16,019 bases of DNA, from the NCBI GenBank assembly GCA_012103495.1, contig WLWR01000013.1, positions 1 through 16,019 on the forward strand, in the 5' to 3' direction. Source of the DNA: Legionellales bacterium. Lineage in GTDB: Bacteria > Pseudomonadota > Gammaproteobacteria > WLWR01. The notes under the pieces are model-generated. The model saw only the letters and a list, made by a program, of their open reading frames with translations, did no database searches and was not told the DNA's origin. The position numbers and the translations under genes are program-made. This document shows, in pieces, positions 7,297 through 14,067 of this stretch (positions within the stretch are counted from its first letter, which is position 1; each line of letters starts with the position of its first letter).

Positions 7297-7447
7297 CCAT
7301 CCTTCCAAACCCTATTAACAATACCTTGCAGATTGCTCCATTCACTGGATGAAATTAAACTTGTGTCTATACCCATCGTACTTGCAGATGCTAATTTTAA
7401 ACGTGCATGAGCCGACAACTTAAAAATAGTGATTTTTTCTGTTTCTT

Positions 7448-7466
7448 GTGGTAGCGTATTTACCAC
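7448..7466. promoter_or_regulatory. 6-bp dyad upstream of the small membrane-protein genes
   Basis: GTGGTA (7448-7453) and TACCAC (7461-7466) form a perfect inverted repeat with a 7-nt centre, ending 5 bp upstream of the -35 box of the next promoter. There is no U-tract after it, so a regulator site is likelier than a terminator. The rest of the 234-nt gap 7297-7530 holds no gene I can support. Confidence 0.35.
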
Positions 7467-7471
7467 CTCAT

Positions 7472-7501
7472 TTGGTTCAAGCAAGACGATTTAAATATAC
7501 T
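7472..7501 (+). promoter_or_regulatory. promoter of the tandem small membrane-protein genes
   Basis: TTGGTT (7472-7477), 18-bp spacer, TATACT (7496-7501). The predicted start near 7508 leaves a leader of about 23 nt containing the strong Shine-Dalgarno AAGGAG (7516-7521), 9 nt before the ATG. The layout supports active expression of the downstream gene. Confidence 0.6.
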
Positions 7502-7530
7502 GGACCCTCTTTATTAAGGAGAACAACAAA

Positions 7531-8085
7531 ATGGCTGCAGATCCCTCTACCACAGTTGCTATTGAAATGCCTAGCCCCTTACCGACGACACCTAAACTTT
7601 TTTCATCACCGGTCAGCCAGTCTTCTCCTAAAGACCTAGAAATCAACTCCGAAGGGAATGAAGATACCGACTCCTTTAAAAAAATTGGCTTAGCCTTTTT
7701 GGGTGGCCTATTTGTGACATCACCCTTCACTTTTGTTATTGGTTTTATGATGTTGCTTGAAGCATTTTCGCAAAACCCTGTCAAAAAACAGTCCCCAGCA
7801 CTATCTTCTACTGATACTGAGACACCGATGATAGAAGATGCCAAAACAGCCACTAAGGAAAACAACGAGCCTCAGAAAATAAGCGCACTAGCAGGGCTCG
7901 CATCTGGTATTTTCATAATATTGACCGTCGCGGCGCCCCAAGTTGCAGCAGCAGTACTATTCACTCTACTGGTGGTTACTAGCATAGGTGCGGCTATGAC
8001 ACTTCTTATGAACGACGATAAAAGTGAGACTGAACAACTTTTGTTTGAAACGGTATATTTGGGCAGTGAACATTTAGGGTTATGA
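7531..8085 (+). CDS. unrecognised membrane protein, first of a tandem pair
   Basis: I do not recognise this 184-residue protein. The first 50 residues are polar and rich in S, T and P, with no signal peptide. One hydrophobic segment spans about 52-79, with GLAFLGGLFVTSP (53-65). A charged loop (80-116) follows, then a 44-residue bilobed hydrophobic segment (117-160) with a central P136-x-V-A-A that could make a helical hairpin. The acidic C-terminus (161-184) ends in GSEHLGL. It is probably a real gene: AAGGAG sits 9 nt before the ATG and a sigma-70-like promoter precedes it. The next gene encodes a protein of the same layout with motif-level similarity. The membrane-hairpin, tail-heavy design resembles secreted host-membrane proteins of intracellular bacteria, but that is a hypothesis; an ordinary inner-membrane protein is equally possible. 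Confidence 0.75.
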   Translation: MAADPSTTVAIEMPSPLPTTPKLFSSPVSQSSPKDLEINSEGNEDTDSFKKIGLAFLGGLFVTSPFTFVIGFMMLLEAFSQNPVKKQSPALSSTDTETPMIEDAKTATKENNEPQKISALAGLASGIFIILTVAAPQVAAAVLFTLLVVTSIGAAMTLLMNDDKSETEQLLFETVYLGSEHLGL

Positions 8086-8145
8086 CGACACACTGGGCAT
8101 GTTTCATAATTAAATTCTTTCTAAACTTTAAAATAGAGAAATACG

Positions 8146-8721
8146 ATGACAAAAAAAAATACTGGTAAGATCGAAACTAACTCTACATTCTTCGAACATC
8201 ATCAGCAACGTCATCAAATGTCGCCATCCGTCCAATCAACAAACAATCAACAAACAAACACCACCAGAAAAGGGTTGTGGGCCGTTGGCGCTCTTTTATT
8301 AGCAACTCCTGCAGCTTCATTGGGAATTGCCACACTATGCATCGTATTTATTGAAGGTTTGATTACCAATAAATACTCCCCCCCGCCAAATCAACAACGT
8401 TGCGCGGATCTCAATAGCAGCCAATTTGATTATGGCTATTATCTCATTCATCCAACGAAACATGAGGCACGGGTATTAAATGACCCTATGCCAACACCCA
8501 TCATACTCAAAGTACTGTTGTTGCTTAGCAGCACAGCCTTGATCATTTCCTCCGCCCTAGTTCCACCGGTGGCAGCACTAGCCTTCCTCTCACTGCTCAT
8601 TGGTAGCGCAGGCTTTCTTACCAGTAGTTATGATCTTCTCCTGACTACCTTTTCTCCTGAAAAAGCAATCGATGACGAAGCATCGACGGATCAAATCTTG
8701 ACAGCCTCTACGTCGCTTTAG
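8146..8721 (+). CDS. unrecognised membrane protein, second of a tandem pair
   Basis: I do not recognise this 191-residue protein; it looks like a diverged paralogue of the preceding gene. A polar N-terminus rich in N, Q and T (1-40) is followed by a hydrophobic segment (about 43-72) with GLWAVGALLLATP (43-55). This aligns with GLAFLGGLFVTSP of the neighbour (5 of 13 identical, the rest mostly conservative). A longer polar loop (73-118) contains PPPNQQRC and YGYYLIHPTKHE. A bilobed hydrophobic segment (119-160) has a central PPVAA (140-144) matching PQVAA of the neighbour; about 9 of 29 residues there are identical. The tail is short and polar. A weak ribosome binding site (AGAG) precedes the ATG. 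It lies 60 nt after the first gene and may share its transcript. The last four sense codons and the stop overlap the convergent dcd end by 14 bp. Confidence 0.72.
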   Translation: MTKKNTGKIETNSTFFEHHQQRHQMSPSVQSTNNQQTNTTRKGLWAVGALLLATPAASLGIATLCIVFIEGLITNKYSPPPNQQRCADLNSSQFDYGYYLIHPTKHEARVLNDPMPTPIILKVLLLLSSTALIISSALVPPVAALAFLSLLIGSAGFLTSSYDLLLTTFSPEKAIDDEASTDQILTASTSL

Positions 8722-9283
8722 GCAAAGTCACCCCTGTTTGTCCCTGATATTTACCGGCGCGATCTTTGTAAGATATTTGACATACATCGTCGGCGTCGGC
8801 CTCCAAAAATAGCATTTGTGCCACCCCTTCATGAGCATAAATTTTCGCTGGCAGCGGGGTGGTATTGGAAAATTCTAAAGTTACATGCCCCTCCCACTCG
8901 GGTTCCAAAGGGGTAACATTGACAATGATGCCACAACGCGCATAAGTTGATTTGCCCACACAAATTGTTAACACATTGCGTGGAATACGGAAATATTCTA
9001 CCGTTCGCGCCAAGGCGAAAGAATTGGGAGGAATGATGCAAACATCAGACTCCACCGCAACAAAACTCTTTTCATCAAAATTTTTAGGATCCACAACAGC
9101 GGAATTAATATTAGTAAAAACCTTAAATTCAGCGGCACAACGTACATCGTAACCATAACTGGAATTGCCAAACGAAATCACTGCTCCATCATGATGTTGT
9201 TTCACTTGTCTGGGAGTAAACGGCTCAATCATCCCATGTGCTTCGGCCATGTGTGCAATCCAACGATCTGATTTAATAGACAT
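8708..9283 (-). CDS. dcd: dCTP deaminase
   Basis: Dcd deaminates dCTP to dUTP, feeding dUMP and dTTP synthesis in the cytosol. The 191-residue product is of the Pseudomonas type (about 188 aa), starting MSIKSDRWI. Motifs are SSYGYDVRC (41-49), FKVFTNIN (53-60), PPNSFALARTVEYFRIPR (85-102), GKSTYARCGI (110-119), and PLEPEWEGHVTLEFSN (125-140), where E137 is the likely catalytic glutamate. AAGGTGAG lies upstream of the ATG and overlaps the mrp stop; the gap to mrp is 11 nt, so the two form an operon. Its 3' end overlaps the convergent small membrane-protein gene by 14 bp. Confidence 0.96.
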   Translation of the reverse strand: MSIKSDRWIAHMAEAHGMIEPFTPRQVKQHHDGAVISFGNSSYGYDVRCAAEFKVFTNINSAVVDPKNFDEKSFVAVESDVCIIPPNSFALARTVEYFRIPRNVLTICVGKSTYARCGIIVNVTPLEPEWEGHVTLEFSNTTPLPAKIYAHEGVAQMLFLEADADDVCQISYKDRAGKYQGQTGVTLPKAT

Positions 9284-9294
9284 TTTTTCTCACC

Positions 9295-10374
9295 TTATTC
9301 AACCACAATTTTAGGAAATTTAACGGCGTAATTTTTCGCTTGCAATGCCAATTGAGCGCTCATGGCCAAAGCAATCTCACGAAACAGTTGAGCTAACTCC
9401 CCTGCAGGTTCAGCCGCCACTGTAGGTTGTCCGCCATCGGTTTGTTCACGGATTTGTTGATGCAATGGCAATTGTCCTAATAGCCGCACGTTATATTCTT
9501 GCGCTATTTTTTCTCCACCTTCTTGGCCAAAAATCATTTGCTGTTGCCCACAGTGGGGGCATTGATACACTGCCATATTTTCAATGATCCCCAACACAGG
9601 GGTATTCACTTTTTGAAACATGCGTAACCCTTTACGCGCATCCAACAGAGCAATGTCTTGTGGCGTGGTCACAATCACACCACCACTGACTGGAATTTTC
9701 TGCGCCATGGTTAATTGAATGTCACCGGTGCCTGGCGGTAAATCAATGATTAAATAATCCACCTCTTGCCATGCCGTTTCCAATAACAATTGTTGCAACG
9801 CACTGGTCACCATCGGGCCACGCCAAATCATTGGCGTATCGCTTTGTTCTAATAAATAGCCAATCGACATCGTTTGCAAACCGTATGCCGACACTGGGAT
9901 CATTTTATTATTTTCAACTTGTGGTTGTGTTGTAGCACCCAACATATGTGGCTGACTCGGGCCATAAATATCGGCGTCCAACAATCCCACCGTAGCGCCT
10001 TCTTGCTGCAAAGCCAAAGCTAAATTCACCGCCACCGTTGATTTACCAACGCCCCCTTTGCCGGAAGCAACTGCGATGATATTTTTAACCCCTGGAATAC
10101 CAGACAAGCCTTGCTGCACCGCATGGCTAAGAATATCGGTATTAATTTGTATGTCGATGTCCTTCAATTGAGATATGTTGCGCAAACGTTCCTCAATGGC
10201 TTGTTTAATCTGAGCAGCAATCGATCGATTGGGAAATCCCAGCGTCACGCAAACGCTAGCCCGTTGATCTTCAATCGTCACCTTCACCGACTTTGCCATC
10301 ATCAGGTCAACGCCTAGATGCGGTTCAATGTAAGATTGGATGGCTTGTTCCATCTGCGAAATAAGTGTGGACAT
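9295..10374 (-). CDS. mrp: Mrp/ApbC iron-sulfur carrier ATPase
   Basis: Mrp/ApbC is a cytosolic P-loop ATPase (MinD/NBP35 family) that binds and delivers 4Fe-4S clusters. The 359-residue product begins with a DUF59-like domain (about 1-85). It then has the deviant Walker A SGKGGVGKST (104-113), DADIYGPSQPHMLG (133-146), WRGPMVTSALQQLL (184-197), DYLIIDLPPGTGD (206-218) and the cluster-ligand motif CPHC (C272, C275). The start is taken as ATG 10374, with AAGG 8-11 nt upstream. The frame is open to 10488, but those 38 extra residues do not look like the family N-terminus. It is divergent from metG and in operon with dcd, as in several gammaproteobacteria. Confidence 0.95.
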   Translation of the reverse strand: MSTLISQMEQAIQSYIEPHLGVDLMMAKSVKVTIEDQRASVCVTLGFPNRSIAAQIKQAIEERLRNISQLKDIDIQINTDILSHAVQQGLSGIPGVKNIIAVASGKGGVGKSTVAVNLALALQQEGATVGLLDADIYGPSQPHMLGATTQPQVENNKMIPVSAYGLQTMSIGYLLEQSDTPMIWRGPMVTSALQQLLLETAWQEVDYLIIDLPPGTGDIQLTMAQKIPVSGGVIVTTPQDIALLDARKGLRMFQKVNTPVLGIIENMAVYQCPHCGQQQMIFGQEGGEKIAQEYNVRLLGQLPLHQQIREQTDGGQPTVAAEPAGELAQLFREIALAMSAQLALQAKNYAVKFPKIVVE

Positions 10375-10461
10375 AAAAGTGACCTTGCTGACGTTGCCAG
10401 GACAATTGCAAAGATTGGCCGGCAGTTTAGCAATTTTGCCGCACCGCCGCAAAACTATTTG

Positions 10462-10481
10462 GGAATGGGTATAGCCATTCC
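10462..10481. promoter_or_regulatory. 7-bp perfect dyad over the putative mrp -10 box
   Basis: GGAATGG (10462-10468) and CCATTCC (10475-10481) flank a 6-nt centre. The dyad covers the -10 region proposed for mrp, which would suit a repressor site or a 5' leader hairpin. The visible part is the repeat; the role is inference. Confidence 0.35.
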
Positions 10482-10496
10482 ACATCAAGATACCAA
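10468..10496 (-). promoter_or_regulatory. putative mrp-dcd promoter
   Basis: On the minus strand, TTGGTA (10496-10491), 17-bp spacer, TATACC (10473-10468). The predicted start near 10461 would leave a leader of about 87 nt before the mrp ATG at 10374. The match is moderate. Confidence 0.4.
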
Positions 10497-10628
10497 CCTT
10501 ACGTGCTATTACTTTGTTGTTTCAGATAGTACTTTAAAGCGTGTATTAGGCGGCTTTTTAATTATAAAAACCCATCGCAACACTTCGCCCGATACCGGCT
10601 TAACATTCGCATCTTGAAATAGAATGGG

Positions 10629-10634
10629 TATAAT
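10629..10634 (+). promoter_or_regulatory. metG operon -10 box
   Basis: A perfect TATAAT lies 20 bp upstream of the metG ATG. The -35 position is poor (TTCGCA at 10606-10611 with 17 bp), and a TG lies two bases ahead of the hexamer, so an extended -10-like contact is possible. The rest of the 280-nt mrp-metG gap contains the mrp promoter and dyad and no gene that I can support. Confidence 0.5.
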
Positions 10635-10654
10635 GCAATCGTTTTGAATCAGCG

Positions 10655-12325
10655 ATGTTGTCTATGAGCACTCAGCGTAAATTATTAGTTACTTCCGCCC
10701 TGGCGTATGCCAATGGTTCACTGCATCTAGGACATTTGGTCGAGCACATTCAGACAGATATTTGGGTACGATTTCAACAGGCACAAGGTCACGATTGTCT
10801 TGCGGTGTGTGGGGTGGATGCTCACGGAACACCGATTATGATCAAAGCGGAACAATTGGGGGTCAACCCTGCTGAATTGACTGAACAATACCGTCAGCAA
10901 CATTTACATGATTTTAATGATTTTCACATTCATTACGCTTGTTATCACACCACTCACTCTGCTGAAAACGAAGCGTTGACGCAAACCATTTACACACGCT
11001 TACAAGCCAATGGAGATATTACACGAGATCAAATTCGTCAAGCCTTTGATCCCAAAAAGAATATGTTTTTACCCGATCGATTTGTCAAAGGCGAATGTCC
11101 TGTTTGTCATCAAGCGGATCAATACGGTGATAGTTGTGAACATTGCGGAGCAACTTACAGTCCACTAGAACTCATCAATCCGCGCTCCAGCCTAACAGGC
11201 GCCACACCCATCACACGTGAATCCGAACATTTATTTTTTAACTTACCCAAATACGGTGATTTTTTACAGCAGTGGCACCAAACCGGTCACGTACAAAGTG
11301 AAGTGGCTAATAAATTAAATGAATGGTTTACCGCCGGATTACGTCGTTGGGATATTTCACGCGATGCCCCTTATTTTGGCTTTGAAATTCCCGACGAAAC
11401 GGATAAATATTTTTACGTCTGGCTGGATGCCCCAATTGGCTATATGGCGAGTTTTCAAAAATTTTGTCAAACACACCCGCATTATGATTTTATGGATTAT
11501 TGGGGACCTGACAGCGATGTGCAACTGTATCATTTTGTCGGCAAAGACATTATGTATTTTCACGCTTTGTTTTGGCCGGCAGTATTACACGCCGCCGGTT
11601 TTCGTACGCCTACGGCAATTTTTACGCATGGGTTTCTCACCATTAACGGTGAGAAAATGTCGAAATCACGTGGTACATTTATTCAAGCACGCACCTATTT
11701 AAATCATTTACATCCAGAATATTTACGCTACTACTATGCAACCAAGCTGACCAACAGTGTGGAAGATCTGGATTTAAATTTTGAAGATTTCAGTCAACGC
11801 GTTAATGCGGATTTAGTCGGCAAAGTCATTAACATCGCCAGTCGATGCAGCGGTTTTATTCACAAGCATTTCGATGGCCAATTATCATCTCACTGCCATC
11901 AACCCGATTTATATCAACACTTTGTGGATGCTGGACAGTCAATTGCCCAATGCTATGAAGATCGCCAGTATCGCCAAGCCATGCGTCATATTATGCAACT
12001 GGCGGATCGAGCCAACCAATATATTGATCAATACAAACCCTGGCAATTAATCAAGCAGACATCGCACACAGAACAAGTACAGCAAATTTGCAGTTTGGGA
12101 TTAAATCTATTTCGTGTATTGATGATTTATCTGCAACCAATTTTGCCGCACACGGCTGAGCAAGTCGCAACATTTTTAAATTGCCCAGCATTGACTTGGG
12201 AGCAACGCCACCACCCTTTACTCGCGCACCACATTCAACCGTTCACTCCATTGTTGCAGAGGATTGACCCAGCACAAATTTCCGCGATGCTTGATGAAGC
12301 GCAATCAACGTCTGAAACCGAATGA
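10655..12325 (+). CDS. metG: methionyl-tRNA synthetase, short form
   Basis: MetG charges tRNA-Met with methionine in the cytosol. The 556-residue product carries the class I signatures HLGH (24-27) and KMSKS (334-338). A single zinc knuckle has C148-x2-C151 and C161-x2-C164 within CPVCHQADQYGDSCEHCGATYSP-type sequence. WISRD-type RRWDISRDAPYFGFEIP (230-246) and YFYVWLDAPIGYM (252-264) follow. It aligns with residues 1 to about 551 of E. coli MetG (677 aa) and then stops, so the C-terminal EMAP/Trbp111-like tRNA-binding and dimerisation domain is absent. Either ATG 10655 or ATG 10664 could be the start; neither has a strong Shine-Dalgarno. The stop overlaps the rnfB start as ATGA, which leaves no room for a detached domain. 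Confidence 0.96.
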   Translation: MLSMSTQRKLLVTSALAYANGSLHLGHLVEHIQTDIWVRFQQAQGHDCLAVCGVDAHGTPIMIKAEQLGVNPAELTEQYRQQHLHDFNDFHIHYACYHTTHSAENEALTQTIYTRLQANGDITRDQIRQAFDPKKNMFLPDRFVKGECPVCHQADQYGDSCEHCGATYSPLELINPRSSLTGATPITRESEHLFFNLPKYGDFLQQWHQTGHVQSEVANKLNEWFTAGLRRWDISRDAPYFGFEIPDETDKYFYVWLDAPIGYMASFQKFCQTHPHYDFMDYWGPDSDVQLYHFVGKDIMYFHALFWPAVLHAAGFRTPTAIFTHGFLTINGEKMSKSRGTFIQARTYLNHLHPEYLRYYYATKLTNSVEDLDLNFEDFSQRVNADLVGKVINIASRCSGFIHKHFDGQLSSHCHQPDLYQHFVDAGQSIAQCYEDRQYRQAMRHIMQLADRANQYIDQYKPWQLIKQTSHTEQVQQICSLGLNLFRVLMIYLQPILPHTAEQVATFLNCPALTWEQRHHPLLAHHIQPFTPLLQRIDPAQISAMLDEAQSTSETE

Positions 12326-12954
12326 CTGACATCAAACACATTGACCAAATTGACGCTCTGCTACCACAAACTCAATGTGGCGAATGCGGCTACCCAGGTT
12401 GTCGACCATATGCCCAAGCCATCGCCGCTGGCCAAACCACTATTGAATTGTGTGCACCAGGTGGATTGGATACTTTATATGCATTAGCCAAACTCACCGA
12501 TCAAACCGCTGAACCTTATGTGGCAAAGGTAACCCAGAACACACGCCCACCCACCATCGCATGCATTCGTGAATCCGAATGCATCGGTTGTACCAAATGC
12601 ATTCAAGCTTGTCCGGTGGATGCAATTATCGGTGCTGCCAAACAAATGCACGTGATTCTAGAAGCAGAATGCACCGGCTGTCGATTGTGTATTGAGCCTT
12701 GTCCAGTGGATTGCATTGATTTAGTAGAAATTGCCCGCTCACAATTTAAACCAGCAACAGCGAAACAACGCTTCGAACAAAGACAAACACGGCTTACTCA
12801 ACAGCAACAACAACGTTGGCAACAACACCAACAAGCATTGCGTCAGCAAACTAATACCCACCATTCGCGTCAACAACGCCAAGATTATATCCAGCAAGCC
12901 ATTGCACGTGTCAAAGCAAAACGCCACACGCAACAAAGGAAGGATCATGAATAA
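12322..12954 (+). CDS. RnfB/RsxB-like ferredoxin, anchor-less solo form
   Basis: This 210-residue iron-sulfur protein resembles RnfB/RsxB, the ferredoxin-like subunit of the Rnf/Rsx membrane electron-transfer complex. The N-terminal Fe-S domain has C19, C22, C27 and C44 (QCGECGYPGCRPYA). Two 4Fe-4S ferredoxin motifs follow: C87, C90, C93, C97 (CIGCTKCIQACPVDAI) and C117, C120, C123, C127. Compared with E. coli RsxB (192 aa), the N-terminal membrane helix is missing and the protein starts at the equivalent of IDEILPQSQCG. About 70 C-terminal residues form a Q/R/H-rich, probably helical tail. None of the other Rnf subunits lies in this operon, so it may serve as a soluble ferredoxin. It overlaps metG (ATGA) and nth (8 bp). 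Confidence 0.9.
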   Translation: MTDIKHIDQIDALLPQTQCGECGYPGCRPYAQAIAAGQTTIELCAPGGLDTLYALAKLTDQTAEPYVAKVTQNTRPPTIACIRESECIGCTKCIQACPVDAIIGAAKQMHVILEAECTGCRLCIEPCPVDCIDLVEIARSQFKPATAKQRFEQRQTRLTQQQQQRWQQHQQALRQQTNTHHSRQQRQDYIQQAIARVKAKRHTQQRKDHE

Positions 12955-13594
12955 ACAAAAACGTCAGGAAATCTTTGCTCGCTTACAAGCAGACAACCCC
13001 ACACCAACCACCGAGTTAATTTATCACTCAACCTTTGAACTGTTGATCGCCGTGATCTTATCGGCCCAAGCTACGGACGTCAGTGTAAATTTGGCAACTC
13101 AAAAATTATTTCCAATCGCCAACACTCCGGAAAAGATTTTACACCTTGGGGAAATCCAATTAAAACGCTATATTAAAACTATCGGACTCTACAATAGTAA
13201 AGCCGCCAACATCATCAAAACTTGTCAAATTTTAATTGATCAATATCAATCGCAAATTCCCACTGATCGTAAAGCACTGCAAGCTTTACCCGGGGTAGGT
13301 CGTAAAACAGCAAATGTTGTGTTAAACACAGCTTTTGGTCAACCGACCATGGCAGTGGATACTCATATTTTTCGTATTAGCAACCGCACCAAAATTGCTC
13401 CCGGGAAAACACCCTTGGAAGTTGAAAAAAAATTATTGAAAGTTATCCCTGAACAATTTTTACAAGATGCGCATCATTGGCTTATATTACACGGTCGTTA
13501 CACCTGTATCGCACGTAAGCCTAAATGCAATCAATGCATTATTAATGATTTGTGCGAATATCCTTATAAGGAGCTCTCTGATGGTCAGTCATGA
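12947..13594 (+). CDS. nth: endonuclease III (DNA glycosylase/AP lyase)
   Basis: Nth removes oxidised pyrimidines in base-excision repair. The 215-residue product from ATG 12947 matches E. coli Nth (211 aa) in register. The HhH motif LPGVGRKTANVV (114-125) contains the catalytic lysine K120, catalytic aspartate D138 lies in AVDTH (136-140), and the 4Fe-4S ligands are C187, C194, C197 and C203 (spacing C-x6-C-x2-C-x5-C). The strong ribosome binding site AAAGGAAGG just upstream of the ATG decides the start. The open frame back to 12731 is only overlap with rnfB. It overlaps rnfB by 8 bp and the next gene by 14 bp. Confidence 0.97.
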   Translation: MNKQKRQEIFARLQADNPTPTTELIYHSTFELLIAVILSAQATDVSVNLATQKLFPIANTPEKILHLGEIQLKRYIKTIGLYNSKAANIIKTCQILIDQYQSQIPTDRKALQALPGVGRKTANVVLNTAFGQPTMAVDTHIFRISNRTKIAPGKTPLEVEKKLLKVIPEQFLQDAHHWLILHGRYTCIARKPKCNQCIINDLCEYPYKELSDGQS

Positions 13595-14006
13595 ACGTGA
13601 TGATTCGCGACAATTATTTTTAACCGTTTGGCAAAAATATCAATCGCAGCAACCATTGGAACCGCTGGAACAAAATATTCTACAGATCATGTTAGAGCAT
13701 CCTGAATACCATGCGGCATTCAACCAACCCGAGTCACTACAAACCAAAGAATTTCATCCTGAATTGGGTGAGGTAAATCCATTTTTGCATTTAGGTTTGC
13801 ATTTAGCCTTACGTGAACAAATTGCCATTGATCAACCCGCGGGGATCACCACCATTTACCAACAATTACTCCAGCGCCACCAAGGCGATGTGTTAACAAC
13901 CGAGCATCAAATGATGGAGCCTTTGACCCAGTGGATTTGGAGTGCCCTTAATAACCCTACCACAGCTAACACTGAACACTACTTGGAACAATTACGGCGA
14001 TTGTAA
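13581..14006 (+). CDS. DUF1841 family protein
   Basis: This 141-residue protein belongs to DUF1841, a proteobacterial family of unknown function. Recognisable features are an N-terminal R.LFLTVWQKY, QPLEPLEQNILQIMLEHPEYH (24-44), the conserved NPFLHLGLHLALREQ (66-80), DQPAGI (84-89), EHQMME (108-113) and a terminal YLEQLRRL. Conserved histidines and glutamates (H70, H74, E79, H109, E113) could form a metal site, which is speculation. The start at 13581 has AAGGAG 7-8 nt upstream, and the gene begins inside the nth 3' end (14-bp overlap), making it the last gene of the metG-rnfB-nth operon. It is predicted to be soluble, with no signal or membrane segment. Confidence 0.9.
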   Translation: MVSHERDDSRQLFLTVWQKYQSQQPLEPLEQNILQIMLEHPEYHAAFNQPESLQTKEFHPELGEVNPFLHLGLHLALREQIAIDQPAGITTIYQQLLQRHQGDVLTTEHQMMEPLTQWIWSALNNPTTANTEHYLEQLRRL

Positions 14007-14067
14007 TTTTTAGTCAGAACATGACTTTAAAAAATACGGCAGATTTGAAAATATCAAGGAATCCACC

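Noticed and set aside
7245..7484. Minus-strand 79-codon open frame with a faint SAHARLKLAS similarity to flagellar-operon type proteins
   Set aside because: It needs a TTG start with no ribosome binding site, overlaps the ihfB end by 52 bp, and the resemblance is too short to support homology.
10375..10488. 38-residue N-terminal extension of Mrp
   Set aside because: It has no family similarity, and an AAGG ribosome binding site sits properly before the internal ATG at 10374. The extension also covers the putative promoter region.
10318..10617. Plus-strand 99-codon frame between mrp and metG
   Set aside because: It overlaps the mrp 5' coding region antisense, has no ribosome binding site and no family resemblance. 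The region is better explained by divergent promoters.
12780..12850. CAA/CAG-rich tract in rnfB as a microsatellite or repeat
   Set aside because: It is part of the Q-rich coding tail with mixed codons and no regular repeat unit long enough to call a tandem repeat.
14012..14026. Hairpin AGTCA-N5-TGACT between the convergent DUF1841 and E1 genes, possible bidirectional terminator
   Set aside because: The stem is only 5 bp, and the flanks are T-rich before and A-rich after on the plus strand, the reverse of a U-tract terminator on either strand.
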